This document shows, in pieces, positions 6,309 through 8,810 of a DNA stretch of 8,810 nucleotides. Position 1 is the first letter of the stretch. Every line of letters begins with the position of its first letter. The position numbers and the translations under genes are program-made. The notes under the pieces are model-generated. The model searched no databases. It saw only the letters and a list, made by a program, of their open reading frames with translations, and was not told where the DNA came from. Source of the DNA: CAYYGL01 sp964471235 (GTDB lineage Bacteria; Calditrichota; Calditrichia; RBG-13-44-9; J075); contig CAYYGL010000199.1 of the NCBI GenBank assembly GCA_964471235.1, forward strand, positions 1-8,810. Direction: 5' to 3'.

Positions 6309-8810
6309 ATGAAAACGACTTTTTGGGGATTGTTTTCCACACTTTGTATTTTGTTACCTTCGACATACCTGTGGTCCGCCGGAGACAAATCCACGGCGAA
6401 GCACAATCCCTTCATCGTAGACGATGTGGTGGTGATGGATACCAACAATGTGGAACTACCCCTGAACAATGATGGCAGCAATGGGGAGGATGGGCAGGGA
6501 TATTATCCGGCAGGGAGCGGCTTAACATTTTTATTCCAGGGAGGATTGGCTACCACTGCGTTTGTAAATGGGGAGTTACGGGCCTCCTGGATGGCAAAAT
6601 CATCATTGATTCATGAATGGCAGCCCGGTAGCTGGGGAATGGACCCGGCTGATCCGTCAGCACGCTTTTATGTGGTAACCGGCAACGATGGTCCCGGAAG
6701 CCCGGCATATATCGAGTGGGCGGATGCTGTGGCGTTGGGTGCAGAATTTATTGATCTGGACGGAGACGGGTTATACGACCCGAATATTGATCGACCGCCA
6801 TTGGTGGGCGACAAAATGGCATGGACCGTTTATAATGACGGAACCCCCATGTCGGAGCGTACACTGGGTACATCACCCATCGAGCTGGAAATTCATCAGA
6901 CCGTCTGGGCTTATGAGCAGGGTGAACTGGCGGATGTAATTTTTTTCCGAATTCAATTGCTCAATCCCACTCCCCAGGCGGCTGAGGATGTGAACTACTC
7001 CGTTTGGGATGATGCCGATATCGGCGACTTTCAGGATGACCTTGTCGGCTGTGATACCGTTTTGAACGTGGGATATATCTATAATGATGGTTTTGATGCC
7101 ATGTATGGAAATAACCCACCGGCGTTCGGTGTAAAACTCCTTCAAGGTGCGCTGGTTGATGCGCCGGGAGACACCGCGATTATCTATCGAGGTCCGGTTC
7201 AGGGGGTGGATACCATCCTCAACAAACGAACTCTTCCCATGACTTCTTTCATGCAATACATCAATGCTGACCCGATCCTGGGGGACCCCCAGAACGCTAC
7301 CCATGCCCGGAATTACCAGGTCGGTGGGTTAACCAGGGATGGAACTCCTATCGACCCCACCCAGTGGGGAGTTGGGGGAACGCCCCAGACCAACCCCCGT
7401 TATTTTTATTCCGGTAATCCGGTCACCGGCAGCGGTTGGATAGATAATCAACCGGTAGATAAACGCTTTTTGGTAAATAGCGGTCCGTTTCATCTTGCCA
7501 CCGGGGATACCCAGGATATTTTTTTTGCTTACGTGGTGGCTCAGGGAACGGATGCCCTGAGCAGCATCACCGAAATGAAGCAGCGAGTGTCTTTTCTGGA
7601 TGCATTTTTCCCGTATGGCAGATTGCTGGATATCGTGGTTAATGATTCACTAATCTCCACCGATTCAACATTTATTTTTGATGTGAATTTCTTTTCATTG
7701 ATCTACGGAGAAGCCCTCCAATCCGTTCAATGGCAACTGATTGCTCAGCCTCCCGGGAGCAATGCCCAGATCGTTCCCGGGGGTGGTTTTCAGGCACTCC
7801 TGGCACCGGATGTGGCAGGTGACTATACGGTACGGGCAGAAGGTATGCTGCAAAACGGAAGCCTACTGGAAGATACGCTCACCGTGACGGCCATAACCAA
7901 TCATCCCCCCTCAGCTCAATTAATCATACAGCCATCGACAATCACCTTCGGCAATGCTGCAATTGCCGATGCCAGCGCTTCCTCCGACCCGGATGGCGAT
8001 GTGCTTACCTACCAATGGGACCTCCCGAATTGGGTGATCGGGCTTTTTCCGGATACCTCCGATGCGGTTTCCCTCACTCCCCTACATACCGGTTCTGGAG
8101 AGGTTGCAGTAACGGTGCGGGACAATTACTTTGCCGATCAGGCAAGCGATAGCTTTCAGGTGCTGCCCCAGCAAAGCAACCTTACCCAACAAGTTTATCT
8201 CCCCGAGCTAATCTCTATCGCCCAGTTGGAAAATGCAAACGGAAAAATGTTCGCAATTGAACATCGGGAATTCGGAAATTCTTTTCAATTGAGTATCTTT
8301 AATGCCGGGGGAAATCCCGGAAATATTGTCACTCACACGGTTATGGCTCCCCGTTTTCAGACAGATGGTACAGTATTGGTAAATTACGGCAAGATAGCGC
8401 ATTCCGATCTTTACACGGTAGATGACAGCTCAAATCTTACCTTAACCAGCACATTACCGGCTGTTCTGGAGGTGAACGGACATACAGCGGATGTGGAGAT
8501 CAGAAATTCGCTTCTTTATCTTCCCACTTTAGCTTCCTGGCGATTACGTGTTTTCGACATCTCGGATCCAACCATTCCGGTGGAGATTGATGGGACGCCA
8601 ATTCCCATATTAACCCGGGATGTGGCGTTTGCGGGAAATATGGCAGCCGCCTATTCCCGGCACCCAAGTGCAGGGTTAATACTCTATGACCTATCGACCC
8701 TCACTGCGCTGGACACCCTCACCCTGCCGTCCATGGATAGGGATATCGCCTTTGGTGGAACCAACATCTACTTGTTGAACGGTTTGTTAGAGGGGGATGA
8801 GGTACAGATT
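6309..8810 (+). CDS. Tandem paralog of the preceding secreted protein, 3' end outside window
   Basis: Seen: the frame stays open for 834 codons from ATG 6309 to the window edge with no stop. The signal peptide is residues 1-24 (MKTTFWGLFSTLCILLPSTYLWSA, then GDK). The protein is colinear with the upstream gene product: EWQPGSWGMDPADPSARFY, acidic loop DLDGDGLYDPNID at 149-161, QTVWAYEQGELADVIFF, DDADIGDFQDDLVGCDT, NPPAFGVKLLQGA, TLPMTSF, NSGPFHLATGDTQ. A PKD/K319L-like domain follows at about 440-528 (PPGSNAQIVPGGGFQ), then a PKD domain at about 533-620 (ASSDPDGDVLTYQW), and the start of an LVIVD-type propeller (VFDISDPTIPVEI, with Asp at 750 and a second repeat near ILYDLS). By alignment with its neighbour about 210 residues are missing, predicted to hold the rest of the propeller and a T9SS sorting domain. 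Function unknown; surface exposure is inferred. The two genes differ throughout at DNA level, so the duplication is not recent. Confidence 0.92.
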   Translation, partial: MKTTFWGLFSTLCILLPSTYLWSAGDKSTAKHNPFIVDDVVVMDTNNVELPLNNDGSNGEDGQGYYPAGSGLTFLFQGGLATTAFVNGELRASWMAKSSLIHEWQPGSWGMDPADPSARFYVVTGNDGPGSPAYIEWADAVALGAEFIDLDGDGLYDPNIDRPPLVGDKMAWTVYNDGTPMSERTLGTSPIELEIHQTVWAYEQGELADVIFFRIQLLNPTPQAAEDVNYSVWDDADIGDFQDDLVGCDTVLNVGYIYNDGFDAMYGNNPPAFGVKLLQGALVDAPGDTAIIYRGPVQGVDTILNKRTLPMTSFMQYINADPILGDPQNATHARNYQVGGLTRDGTPIDPTQWGVGGTPQTNPRYFYSGNPVTGSGWIDNQPVDKRFLVNSGPFHLATGDTQDIFFAYVVAQGTDALSSITEMKQRVSFLDAFFPYGRLLDIVVNDSLISTDSTFIFDVNFFSLIYGEALQSVQWQLIAQPPGSNAQIVPGGGFQALLAPDVAGDYTVRAEGMLQNGSLLEDTLTVTAITNHPPSAQLIIQPSTITFGNAAIADASASSDPDGDVLTYQWDLPNWVIGLFPDTSDAVSLTPLHTGSGEVAVTVRDNYFADQASDSFQVLPQQSNLTQQVYLPELISIAQLENANGKMFAIEHREFGNSFQLSIFNAGGNPGNIVTHTVMAPRFQTDGTVLVNYGKIAHSDLYTVDDSSNLTLTSTLPAVLEVNGHTADVEIRNSLLYLPTLASWRLRVFDISDPTIPVEIDGTPIPILTRDVAFAGNMAAAYSRHPSAGLILYDLSTLTALDTLTLPSMDRDIAFGGTNIYLLNGLLEGDEVQI

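Noticed and set aside
6293..8402. Minus-strand and alternate-frame open frames within the second paralog (for example 6873-7304 and 8208-8402).
   Set aside because: The plus-strand frame is open for the full 834 codons and aligns along its length with the upstream paralog.
1..8810. CRISPR array, insertion sequence, tRNA or rRNA gene, or a defence or biosynthetic system.
   Set aside because: No spaced direct repeats, transposase motifs, cloverleaf-like or ribosomal sequence, or defence enzymes were seen; the content is surface proteins plus one NTPase.

Overview
The window is a stretch of bacterial chromosome dominated by large secreted proteins. Three long plus-strand genes encode multidomain exported proteins. 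The two that are complete at their 3' ends finish in a C-terminal Type IX secretion system (T9SS) type A sorting domain of the 'FQNYPNPFNP ... GVYxYRLxAGxFxxTxxMLLLR' kind. This domain form is typical of the Bacteroidota/Ignavibacteria/Calditrichota/KSB1/Marinimicrobia part of the tree. Two of the genes have strong Shine-Dalgarno sites (AAAGGAG, AAGGAGGG), which argues mildly against Bacteroidota proper, where such sites are usually weak. A Calditrichota-, Ignavibacteria- or KSB1-like source is my best inference; the window has no rRNA or marker gene to settle it.

Layout: (1) 29-2122, plus strand: a secreted seven-bladed FG-GAP/VCBS (integrin-like) beta-propeller protein with a T9SS sorting domain. 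Its obvious signal peptide is encoded upstream of the first conventional start codon, so its 5' end is irregular. (2) 2123-2321: a convergent intergenic region with a perfect 12-bp palindrome, a 9-bp-stem hairpin and an outer 9-bp inverted repeat. (3) 2322-2855, minus strand: a small P-loop NTPase of the THEP1 family, the only predicted cytoplasmic protein here. (4) 2856-3120: an AT-rich divergent intergenic region that must hold the promoters for the NTPase and for the paralog pair. (5) 3121-6231 and 6309-8810 (running off the window): two tandem, colinear paralogs of about 1,040 residues. Each has a signal peptide, a conserved N-terminal module of about 400 residues, two PKD/Ig-like domains and an LVIVD-type beta-propeller; the first ends in a T9SS sorting domain, and the second is cut before that point.

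The paralog pair is probably one transcription unit (77-bp gap, no terminator seen). The three large proteins probably end up on the cell surface or in the medium through Sec followed by T9SS; their ligands or substrates cannot be read from the sequence. The NTPase looks functionally unrelated. I see no mobile element, CRISPR array, RNA gene or defence system. The most notable points are the missing start codon of the first gene, a five-copy CAATTNN heptamer repeat inside one sorting-domain coding region, the tandem uncharacterised paralogs, and the nested inverted repeats between the convergent genes.
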